From Caproicibacter sp047833665 (GTDB lineage Bacteria > Bacillota > Clostridia > Oscillospirales > Acutalibacteraceae), in the NCBI GenBank assembly GCA_047833665.1, contig CP181261.1:248001-312000 (forward strand): 64,000 bases of DNA. Reading direction: 5' to 3'. The notes under the pieces are model-generated. The model made no database searches. It had not been told where the DNA came from and saw nothing but the letters and a program-made list of their open reading frames with translations. Within the stretch, counting starts at the first letter, position 1. Every line of letters begins with the position of its first letter. Shown here piece by piece: positions 43,260 through 50,375 of this stretch. Both the position numbers and the translations under genes were made by a program.

Positions 43260-44591
43260 TTACCTGTCACGGATATTTTTAATGATATCCTCTGCTGTTG
43301 CCTTGACTTTTGGGTCTCGTTTGATGTTTTTCTCAATTTGCTGAATAGCATAGACAACAGTGGAGTGATCCCTTCCTCCAAATTCTTTTCCAATGGAAGT
43401 CATCGGCATTTGGGTGATTTCTCTTACGACGTACATAGCCATTTGTCTTGCGCTTGAAATATTTGCGCTGCGTTTTGCTGACTTAATATCGTCAGCCGTT
43501 GTCCCATAAGTGCGTGCGACTTCATCTATAATTTTTTCCACGGTAAATGGAGTTGGCTGGTCATTATTAATGATATCGCTGATAGCAGCCTGCGCCGTTT
43601 GAATATTCATAGCGTCCCCGTTTAAAAGAGAATAAGCCTTCATTTTTTTTACGGCGCCTTCTAACTGCCGAATATTATTTTTCAGACGGTTCGCTATGTA
43701 TTCTATTACGTTATCCGGCAGGTCTATTTGCATCAGTTCTGCTTTTCTTTTTATAATAGCAATTCGTGTTTCAAAATCCGGCGGCTGAATGTCGGCAGTC
43801 AGTCCCCATTCAAAACGGGTCAGCAGACGTTCCTCCAGTGTTGCGATATCTTTCGGTGGCCGGTCTGAAGTGAGTACAATCTGTTTCTTTGCTTCATATA
43901 AAGTATTAAAGGTATGAAAGAATTCTTCCTGTGTGGAATCCTTCCCTGCAATAAATTGAATATCGTCTACTAGGAGCACATCCGCTTTCCGGTATCTTTG
44001 GTGAAATTCACCCGTTGTGCCGCGTCGGATTGCTTCAATGAGTTCATTGGTAAATTCGTCCCCTTTGATGTAGACGATTTTCATATTTGGATATGTATTG
44101 CCGATTTCGTTTCGAATGGCGTATAATAAATGTGTCTTACCAAGGCCTGAATTCCCATAAATAAATAGGGGATTATAAAGACTGGCTGGTTTGCTTGCAA
44201 CTGCCATGGATGCCGCATGAGCAAATTTATTAGATGGCCCTACGATATATGTATCAAAAGTAAATTCGTAGTTGTCGTTATTTTCTGCGGCTTCTCTCTT
44301 TTTAGCTTCGGATTCCATTTCTTCGGGCACACAGACGCGGATTTGGATTTCCCGGCTGAAAATCTGCATGAATGCTTCTTCCAATATAGAGCTGTAATAA
44401 TGCAGAATTGTTTGACGGTGCAGTTCATTTGGAACTTTTAAAACTGCAATTCCGTCGGTAAAATCCAGTGTAACGGGTTCAATTCTGCTAATCCATGTGG
44501 AATATGCAATTTCCGTCATTTTGTTTTTACAGTATTCGCAGACGAGATTCCAAACCTCTGTGAATGCTTCCATTTTTTTGAAGTACCCCAT
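43260..44591 (-). CDS. dnaA: Chromosomal replication initiator DnaA
   Basis: Binds DnaA boxes and melts the origin. The 443 residues show the N-terminal domain I (EVWNLVCEYCKNKM), a poorly conserved linker, the AAA+ core with Walker A GNSGLGKTHLLYAI and Walker B VLLVDDIQFIAGK, and the DNA-binding domain IV with the DnaA signature GGRDHSTVVYAIQQIEK. Two ATGs (44591 and 44573) are possible; neither has a strong ribosome site. Its promoter lies 60-90 bp upstream and an IS element is inserted just beyond that promoter. Confidence 0.98.
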   Translation of the reverse strand: MGYFKKMEAFTEVWNLVCEYCKNKMTEIAYSTWISRIEPVTLDFTDGIAVLKVPNELHRQTILHYYSSILEEAFMQIFSREIQIRVCVPEEMESEAKKREAAENNDNYEFTFDTYIVGPSNKFAHAASMAVASKPASLYNPLFIYGNSGLGKTHLLYAIRNEIGNTYPNMKIVYIKGDEFTNELIEAIRRGTTGEFHQRYRKADVLLVDDIQFIAGKDSTQEEFFHTFNTLYEAKKQIVLTSDRPPKDIATLEERLLTRFEWGLTADIQPPDFETRIAIIKRKAELMQIDLPDNVIEYIANRLKNNIRQLEGAVKKMKAYSLLNGDAMNIQTAQAAISDIINNDQPTPFTVEKIIDEVARTYGTTADDIKSAKRSANISSARQMAMYVVREITQMPMTSIGKEFGGRDHSTVVYAIQQIEKNIKRDPKVKATAEDIIKNIRDR

Positions 44592-44649
44592 TTTCTTTCT
44601 TTTCCCGTTTTATCTTTGTTGATTTTTGTGCTAACGGGTATCATTAGTT

Positions 44650-44678
44650 ATACTAGCACAATCTCGTGATTTTTTCAA
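44650..44678 (-). promoter_or_regulatory. dnaA promoter with extended -10
   Basis: Minus-strand TTGAAA (44673-44678), 17-bp spacer, TAGTAT (44650-44655) preceded by TGC, an extended -10. The direct repeat flanking the IS begins 4 bp upstream of the -35. Confidence 0.8.
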
Positions 44679-44682
44679 ATTT

Positions 44683-44707
44683 CCATCTCGTCAGATTTTA
44701 TTTACGG
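44683..44707 (+). repeat. Left target duplication of IS copy 1
   Basis: 25 bp identical to 45771-45795; starts CCATCTCG and ends TTTACGG. Lies 4 bp upstream of the dnaA -35 box. Confidence 0.93.
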
Positions 44708-44752
44708 TGTAGGACTACAATACATATTGGACAGTTGAGAAAAAATAAAATA

Positions 44753-44823
44753 CAGAAATGGACACATCGGTTAAAATAAAGCTACACAAACCAAATCATA
44801 CCGAAAGGAAGTGCCCATTTCTG
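44753..44823 (+). promoter_or_regulatory. Hairpin enclosing the transposase ribosome site
   Basis: CAGAAATGGACAC (44753-44765) pairs with GTGCCCATTTCTG (44811-44823) at 12 of 13 positions, and inner CGGT (44768-44771) with ACCG (44800-44803). The Shine-Dalgarno AAAGGAA (44804-44810) is in the internal loop and the ATG is one base after the stem. The second IS copy keeps the structure with one compensatory change. Confidence 0.6.
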
Positions 44824-44824
44824 C

Positions 44825-45760
44825 ATGAATAGTGTAACACAAGACATGAAGTTTAGGCAATCCCTAATGATCTATGCTCAAAAGTACGGTGTTAGCCGTG
44901 CAAGCCGAAAATACAACAAAAGCCGTTCCTTTATCTATTTCTGGATGGCCCGGTATGACGGTACATTAGAATCGTTGGCTTGCCGGTCTAGGAGGCCTCA
45001 CAGTCATCCAAACCAGCATACACCTGCCGAGTTAAAACTGATTCGCGATATGCGGCGCAGAAATCCCGACCTCGGTATGATTGAACTATGGTCTCGGTTA
45101 AAAAAGCGGGGATACACACGATGTCCGGAAAGTCTGTTCCGTGTAATGCGCCGAATGGGAATGTTCCCAGAATCAAAACCAAAGAAGAAATATCAGCCAA
45201 AGCCATACGAGCAAATGACGCATCCCGGAGAGCGCATTCAGATCGATGTAAAAGTAGTTCCAAAGCGCTGTATTGCCAACCCTGAGCTTCGGCTTTTCCA
45301 GTACACAGCTATTGATGAATTTTCTAGGCTGCGTTTTCTGGCAGCGTACCCTGAACAGAGTACTTACTCTTCTGCTGACTTTCTAAAACGAGCTGTCGAA
45401 TGGTTTGCCCGGCGCGGCGTTCGTGTAGAATGCGTTCAAACTGACAACGGTTTTGAATTCACCAACCGTTTCTCACCTTCCAAGAAACATCTGCTGACGT
45501 TGTTCGAAGCCACTGCCGCTAAACTTCATATCCGGCACAAGTTAATTCGTCCTTATACCCCTAGGCACAACGGGAAAGTGGAACGCAGTCATCGCGAAGA
45601 CCAAAAACGCTTTTATGACAAACACCATTTTTACTCTTTAGCGGACTTTGAAAACCAACTTTCCATCTACTTAAGACGCTCTAATAATATGCCGATGCGT
45701 CCTCTTCATTGGTTGTCTCCTTCTGAATTTTTACATTCCCATACTGTCCAATATGTTTGA
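44825..45760 (+). CDS. IS481-like DDE transposase, copy 1
   Basis: A 311-residue transposase with an N-terminal helix-turn-helix (MKFRQSLMIYAQKYGVSRAS region), a second HTH (LKLIRDMRRRNPDLGMIELW), and an rve/DDE integrase core. Probable catalytic residues are D141 in IQIDVKVV, D207 in VQTDNGFEF and E253 in HNGKVERSHRED. The D-E spacing is about 45 residues, longer than the ~35 usual for this group. The single frame is intact, so the element may be active. It differs from the other copy at 17 residues. Confidence 0.94.
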   Translation: MNSVTQDMKFRQSLMIYAQKYGVSRASRKYNKSRSFIYFWMARYDGTLESLACRSRRPHSHPNQHTPAELKLIRDMRRRNPDLGMIELWSRLKKRGYTRCPESLFRVMRRMGMFPESKPKKKYQPKPYEQMTHPGERIQIDVKVVPKRCIANPELRLFQYTAIDEFSRLRFLAAYPEQSTYSSADFLKRAVEWFARRGVRVECVQTDNGFEFTNRFSPSKKHLLTLFEATAAKLHIRHKLIRPYTPRHNGKVERSHREDQKRFYDKHHFYSLADFENQLSIYLRRSNNMPMRPLHWLSPSEFLHSHTVQYV

Positions 45761-45770
45761 CAAACCTACA

Positions 45771-45795
45771 CCATCTCGTCAGATTTTATTTACGG
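45771..45795 (+). repeat. Right target duplication of IS copy 1
   Basis: Perfect 25-bp copy of 44683-44707, directly after the right terminal repeat. Confidence 0.93.
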
Positions 45796-45936
45796 TTTTT
45801 GCCCAATAAATTTAAATATTTCTCGTATTTTTTCTTTTCTTATGAGGGATATTGTGATATATTGAATGGGAGCATTTGTTTTTATCTTTTGGCATGGATT
45901 TTCTTCTGTTTTTACGCTTTGGCGCGGCCTCAATGG

Positions 45937-45966
45937 TTGACAGGCCGCAGATGGATAAGATATAAT
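45937..45966 (+). promoter_or_regulatory. rpmH promoter
   Basis: TTGACA (45937-45942), 18-bp spacer, TATAAT (45961-45966). The spacer contains GATGGATAA (45950-45958), a 7 of 9 match to a DnaA box. Confidence 0.88.
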
Positions 45967-46007
45967 GTTCTCCAAAGGCTCGTTTTGAATTGAAGGGGGG
46001 TTTTTTC

Positions 46008-46142
46008 ATGCTTAGAACCTATCAACCGAAAAAACTGCACAGAAAAAAGGAACATGGTTTTCGCAAACGCATGTCGACGTCAAACGGACGTAAGGTTCTT
46101 TCCCGCCGCAGAGCAAAGGGCAGGGCAAGACTTAGCTATTAA
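46008..46142 (+). CDS. rpmH: 50S ribosomal protein L34
   Basis: A 44-residue, very basic ribosomal protein of the large subunit. The sequence begins MLRTYQPKKLHRKKEHGFRK and ends RRRAKGRARLSY, matching L34. GAAGGGGGG lies just upstream of the ATG. It starts the rpmH-rnpA-yidD-yidC-jag cluster, and a hairpin terminator before rnpA may limit read-through, giving high L34 and low RnpA as known from other bacteria. It is divergent from dnaA, now separated from it by the IS. Confidence 0.98.
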   Translation: MLRTYQPKKLHRKKEHGFRKRMSTSNGRKVLSRRRAKGRARLSY

Positions 46143-46222
46143 TATCTGTTAATATCTGTTGTACGGACAGGCCCGAAAAAACGGTCTTTTCAAAAGGCCG
46201 CGGTAGCTTCCTGTCGGGACAG

Positions 46223-46247
46223 GGCCACTCCGCGTGGCCTTTCTTTA
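46223..46247 (+). terminator. Terminator or attenuator between rpmH and rnpA
   Basis: GGCCAC pairs with GTGGCC around TCCGC and is followed by TTTCTTTATT. It likely lets only part of the rpmH transcript continue into rnpA. Confidence 0.72.
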
Positions 46248-46299
46248 TTAACAGTTCATCATCAGTCAATCCATAAAATTGGTACATCTCGGGAATAAT

Positions 46300-46635
46300 A
46301 TGCAAGAATTTGAGTCAATTCATGAGAACAGGGATTTCCAAAGGGTTTACGCCAAAGGGAAATCCTTTGTTAGTCCGGCACTTGTTACCTATGTGATGAA
46401 AAATAAGAAAAAAACGCTGCGCGTGGGAATAACAGCAAGTAAAAAGACTGGAAATGCGGTTTGCAGAAATCGGTCCCGCAGAGTTATTCGGGAAGCCTTC
46501 CGTACCATGCCCCGGGAAGTACAGCAGGGGTTTGACATAGTCTTTGTCGCGCGGGCTAAAACTCCTTTTATGAAAAGCACAGAGCTGAGCCGAATTATGG
46601 TCAAGCATCTGGAAAATGCGGGAGTATTTAAATGA
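46300..46635 (+). CDS. rnpA: Ribonuclease P protein component
   Basis: Protein cofactor of RNase P, helping remove tRNA 5' leaders. With the ATG at 46300 it is 111 residues. The family motif is visible as KTGNAVCRNRSRRVIREAFR, preceded by VGITASKKTGN. CGGGA lies about 7 bp upstream; a TTG at 46279 is a weaker option. The stop overlaps the yidD start by four bases. Confidence 0.96.
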   Translation: MQEFESIHENRDFQRVYAKGKSFVSPALVTYVMKNKKKTLRVGITASKKTGNAVCRNRSRRVIREAFRTMPREVQQGFDIVFVARAKTPFMKSTELSRIMVKHLENAGVFK

Positions 46636-46865
46636 AACGCATATTGCTTTTTCTGATTCGTTTTTATCAAAAAGCCATATCCCCCTATAAGAAACCATGC
46701 TGTAAATATTACCCAACCTGTTCTAATTACGCGGTTCAGGCGATTGAACGGTTCGGCGCATTTAAGGGATTTTTTCTGGCTTTGTACCGCATTTTGCGCT
46801 GTAACCCGTTTTCACGCGGAGGGTACGACCCCGTACCGGAAAAACACAGCCGGTACAGAAAATAA
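46632..46865 (+). CDS. yidD: Membrane protein insertion efficiency factor YidD
   Basis: A 77-residue peripheral membrane protein assisting YidC. Conserved features: an amphipathic N-terminus (IRFYQKAISPYKKPCCKYYP), cysteines in CCKYYPTCSNYA, and GAFKGFFLALYRILRCNPFS plus GGYDPVP. Translation is coupled to rnpA through an ATGA overlap, and yidC follows. Confidence 0.96.
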   Translation: MKRILLFLIRFYQKAISPYKKPCCKYYPTCSNYAVQAIERFGAFKGFFLALYRILRCNPFSRGGYDPVPEKHSRYRK

Positions 46866-46951
46866 CAGCATGTTTTGCTTTTTTGGCGCCGGCCAAAATT
46901 GTTACCGGCAAACATCCGGCATCTTTTACCGGACAGAGGAGAATTTTCTGT

Positions 46952-47950
46952 ATGTACGAAATATTTAATTTTTTCGGCAACATTCTTGGTTACTTGCTCT
47001 GGTTCTTTTATGAGTTGGTTCATAACTATGGCGTTGCCATTATTCTGTTTACCCTTACAATTAAAATTCTGCTGTTTCCTTTTTCGGTTAAGCAGCAGAT
47101 GTCTATGGCAGCAAATAGCAAACTTGCAATCAAGCAAAAAGAACTGCAGAAAAAATATGCAAAAGACAGAAGAAAACTTGAACTTGAAATGCAGAAGTTG
47201 TATGAAAAAGAAGGCGTCAATCCCGCAAGCGGATGCCTGACGATGATTATTCCTCTTCTCATTGTGATGGGCCTGTACTATACTGTACTTTACCCGATGA
47301 GCAACGCACTGCATATTTCCAGTACCGCAACAGATGCGGCATCTCAGATGCTGCAGCAAATTCCAGGAATAGGGCTGTCTCTGGATTCAAGATATGCACA
47401 GATTGAGATTGTAAAGCATTTTGCAGATTTAAAACCATACTTGACAATGTTCAGCGCGGACGAACTTTCAAAAATTCAGTCTTTTAGTTCCGGATTTAGC
47501 TTTTTGGGGTTGGATTTACTTGAGACTCCAAGTGATCCGGCAAATGTTTTCGGCACCTTGTTCCGCTCTAATTTGTGGATTATCCCGGTATTGTGTTTTG
47601 TTTCATCAGTGATTACGCAATATTTTACCATGAAAGTTCAGCCGGGAATGCAGCAACAGCAAGGCTGCATGAAAGGTATGTTCTACATTTTTCCTCTTAT
47701 TTCGGTATGGTTTGCAAGTGTAATGCCGGCAGCAGTAGGTTTTTACTGGATTATCTCCACTCTTACCGGATTTTTGCAGACTATGATTCTCAATATTTGG
47801 TATAACCCTGTTGATCTTGGTGCAAAAGCGGAAGCAAGGCGTATTGCACTGCGTGAGATGGAAGAAGAGAAGATGGTACCCGTTTCCGCGGCGGGTATTG
47901 AGCCAGAGTCCCAAAAACGTACGGCAAAAAAAGGAAAATCGCGGAAGTAA
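46952..47950 (+). CDS. yidC: Membrane protein insertase YidC/Oxa1
   Basis: Inserts and folds membrane proteins, alone or with Sec. From the ATG at 46952 (GAGGAG 10 bp upstream) it has 332 residues, as expected for a Gram-positive YidC without the large periplasmic domain. Five membrane segments are visible; the hydrophilic-groove region holds KILLFPFSVKQQMSMAANSK and the cytoplasmic hairpin loop KELQKKYAKDRRKLELEMQK. The C-terminus is basic (KRTAKKGKSRK). No lipobox is seen at the N-terminus, unlike SpoIIIJ-type proteins of Bacillus. Confidence 0.96.
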   Translation: MYEIFNFFGNILGYLLWFFYELVHNYGVAIILFTLTIKILLFPFSVKQQMSMAANSKLAIKQKELQKKYAKDRRKLELEMQKLYEKEGVNPASGCLTMIIPLLIVMGLYYTVLYPMSNALHISSTATDAASQMLQQIPGIGLSLDSRYAQIEIVKHFADLKPYLTMFSADELSKIQSFSSGFSFLGLDLLETPSDPANVFGTLFRSNLWIIPVLCFVSSVITQYFTMKVQPGMQQQQGCMKGMFYIFPLISVWFASVMPAAVGFYWIISTLTGFLQTMILNIWYNPVDLGAKAEARRIALREMEEEKMVPVSAAGIEPESQKRTAKKGKSRK

Positions 47951-47990
47951 ACGCTGTATAAAGGGCCTGATTTCTGGGAGGGATCACCAA

Positions 47991-48803
47991 ATGAAAGAAG
48001 CGATTGGCATCGGCGAAACCGTTGAGCTCGCAAGAGAAGCTGCTTGCAAGCAGCTTGGCGTGGAATCCTATGAAGCGGAATTTGAGATCCTTCAATTGCC
48101 CACGAAAAAAACATTCGGCCTTTTTGGCGGCAGTCCGGCAAAGGTGCGAGTTTATATAGAAGATGACCCTGCACAAATTGCTGCCGACTATTTAAAGAAT
48201 GTATTAAAACACATGGGCCTGGAGAATATCAAGATTGACATCACCAAAGAAGAAAACGGTGCATTGCTTTCCATCACGGGTGACGATATAGGATATATTA
48301 TTGGTCATCGCGGGGAAACGCTTGATGCACTTCAGTATCTTGCATGTTTGGTAGCAAATCATACAGGAGAAGGTTATTACCGAATTAACCTTGATATTGG
48401 AAATTACAGAGATAAACGCAGCAAAACGCTGGAAAATTTAGGACGAAAACTGGCGGAGAAATCGCTTCGTACCGGAAGAAATGTATCGCTGGAACCGATG
48501 AATCCATACGAGCGAAGAATTATTCATCTGGCGGTTCAAACCGTGGAAGGAGCAAAATCTTGGTCAGTCGGTGAAGATACAGCACGCCATGTTGTTATTG
48601 GTCCGATTGGCGGGGAAAGACCGGTTGTCAAAAAAAATAGGAAAAACGGCCGCCGCGGCGGAATGAAAAACAGAAAACCGTACCGTCAGCGAGCGACTTT
48701 TTCCGGTGGACATAAGCCGGTTCATGATGCGCAAAATGTGCAAGAGGATCAGCATCAAAAAAGCGTGCCGCCTCTGTACAGTAAGCTTGAACCGGACAAA
48801 TAA
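47991..48803 (+). CDS. jag: Jag/KhpB-family RNA-binding protein
   Basis: Cytoplasmic RNA-binding protein usually encoded next to yidC; linked to cell-envelope and division control in other Firmicutes. 270 residues in three parts: a Jag N-terminal domain (MKEAIGIGETVELAREAACK and the FGLFGGSPAKV motif), a KH domain (ALLSITGDDIGYIIGHRGET), and an R3H domain (SLEPMNPYERRIIHLAVQ). The tail after about 225 is basic and low in complexity (KKNRKNGRRGGMKNRKPYRQ). GGGAGGG precedes the ATG at 47991; the longer open frame overlapping yidC is spurious. Confidence 0.95.
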   Translation: MKEAIGIGETVELAREAACKQLGVESYEAEFEILQLPTKKTFGLFGGSPAKVRVYIEDDPAQIAADYLKNVLKHMGLENIKIDITKEENGALLSITGDDIGYIIGHRGETLDALQYLACLVANHTGEGYYRINLDIGNYRDKRSKTLENLGRKLAEKSLRTGRNVSLEPMNPYERRIIHLAVQTVEGAKSWSVGEDTARHVVIGPIGGERPVVKKNRKNGRRGGMKNRKPYRQRATFSGGHKPVHDAQNVQEDQHQKSVPPLYSKLEPDK

Positions 48804-48858
48804 ACATAAATCAGGAGGGCGGTTCTTTGGAATTGTCCTCTTTTTTTGAGGGATTTTT

Positions 48859-50247
48859 ATGAATCAGAATCATTACAGTGCTTCAGGAACCACAATTGCG
48901 GCAATTGCAACGCCGCAGGCGCCGGGCGGAATTGGAATTGTTCGGATTTCTGGCCCGCAGGCACGTGAAATTGCGGGCAAGGTCTTTTTGTCTCGGCGCG
49001 GGAAAAGTCTGGACGAAATTGACGGCTATTGTGCATTATACGGAAAAGTCTTCGATGAAGAAGGCGACATTGATGAGGCTATTGCATTAAATTTCCGCGC
49101 TCCCGCAAGTTTTACCGGAGAGGATGTAGTAGAGCTTTCCTGCCACGGCGGATTGATTATTCTGCGCAGACTTCTCCGCGCGGTGATTCGCGCGGGCGCA
49201 GTTTTGGCTGGACCGGGAGAGTTTACGCGCCGCGCATTTCTCAATGGGAAAATTGGACTAACACAAGCGGAATCTATCATGCAGCTTGTGTCTGCACAAG
49301 GGGAACAAGCCGCAAAAGCCGCTCTTGCCGGACATGAAGGTGCGTTGGAACGCAGAATCAAAAAGATTCGGGAAAAGCTGCTTAGCGCCGCCGCTCATCT
49401 TTCTGCTTGGGCTGATTATCCCGAGGATGATGTTCCTATGGTAACGGAGGAAGAACTGCGTTCTTCTCTCGGTGATGTGAAATCGGAACTGGAGTCCATG
49501 TTGCGGCAATTCGATGCCGGGCGTGTCTTGCGCGAAGGGGTCGATGCGGTTATTGCAGGACGGCCGAATACCGGAAAATCAACTTTGATGAATCTTCTCG
49601 CGGGATGTGAGCGTTCCATTGTAACCAATGTTGCCGGCACAACAAGGGATATTGTGGAAGATACCGTGTTGCTCGGCGGAATTCCGCTGCACCTTGCCGA
49701 TACCGCAGGGCTGCGCGAGACCACGGATCCGGTGGAAAGCATCGGTGTTGGCAGAGCGAGGGAGAGAGTCCGCTCCGCTCGTTTGGTATTGGCTGTGTTC
49801 GATGCATCACAAGAACTATCCGATGAAGATTGTGCTCTGATTCGTGAAATTGGTTCCACACCTTGTGTTGCGATTTTAAACAAAGCAGATTTGCCAATAA
49901 AAATAAACGTTGAGTATATTAAATCTAAAATAAAACAAATTGTTAAGTTATCTGCTCTAACGGGAGAAGGACTGCCGAAACTTGAGGATGCGGTTACAGC
50001 AGTTCTTGGAACAAAAGAATTGAATCCGGCGGACGGAATGCTGTATACAGAACGGCAGAGGGATGCGGCTGAACGTTCGCTGAAAAGTGTTCGAGAGGCG
50101 CTGGAAGCACTGGAAAGCGGAATGACATTCGATGCAATTACGGTTTCGGTGGAAGATGCGGTCTCCGCATTATTGGAGCTGACCGGCGAGCGCGCAACCG
50201 TGGCTGTGGTCGATTCTGTATTTTCTCATTTCTGTGTTGGAAAATAG
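48859..50247 (+). CDS. mnmE: tRNA modification GTPase MnmE
   Basis: With MnmG it modifies the wobble uridine of several tRNAs using a folate-derived carbon. The 462 residues show the N-terminal folate-binding domain (TIAAIATPQAPGGIGIVRIS), a helical domain, the G domain with P-loop GRPNTGKSTLMNLL, switch DTAGLRE and ILNKADL, and the C-terminal Cys in FCVGK. GAGGG lies before the ATG. mnmG follows about 128 bp later. Confidence 0.97.
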   Translation: MNQNHYSASGTTIAAIATPQAPGGIGIVRISGPQAREIAGKVFLSRRGKSLDEIDGYCALYGKVFDEEGDIDEAIALNFRAPASFTGEDVVELSCHGGLIILRRLLRAVIRAGAVLAGPGEFTRRAFLNGKIGLTQAESIMQLVSAQGEQAAKAALAGHEGALERRIKKIREKLLSAAAHLSAWADYPEDDVPMVTEEELRSSLGDVKSELESMLRQFDAGRVLREGVDAVIAGRPNTGKSTLMNLLAGCERSIVTNVAGTTRDIVEDTVLLGGIPLHLADTAGLRETTDPVESIGVGRARERVRSARLVLAVFDASQELSDEDCALIREIGSTPCVAILNKADLPIKINVEYIKSKIKQIVKLSALTGEGLPKLEDAVTAVLGTKELNPADGMLYTERQRDAAERSLKSVREALEALESGMTFDAITVSVEDAVSALLELTGERATVAVVDSVFSHFCVGK

Positions 50248-50375
50248 CTCAATGAATTTTATTTTGCACAATTTTATACAGCGCGGCAGAACGTGTCAAT
50301 GCGGCGGCTTATTATCGTCAGAGACATATATAACAAATTGGAACAATAAAAGGTAATTATACTGGAGGGAATATA

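Larger units (their letters stand above)
44708..45770 (+). mobile_element. IS481-like insertion sequence, copy 1 (in the origin region)
   Basis: A complete element of about 1063 bp. Terminal inverted repeats start TGTAGG and share ACATATTGGACAGT at positions 15-28 from each end, with differing bases between. A single intact transposase gene fills it. Both sides carry perfect 25-bp direct repeats. It is inserted between the divergent dnaA and rpmH promoters, with the transposase pointing away from dnaA. The second copy (58681-59740) has the same ends and 17 transposase amino-acid differences, so the two arose from separate insertions of related elements rather than a recent duplication. Confidence 0.95.

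Noticed and set aside
46736..47359. 207-residue frame antisense to yidD/yidC
   Set aside because: Shadow of conserved genes with no support of its own.
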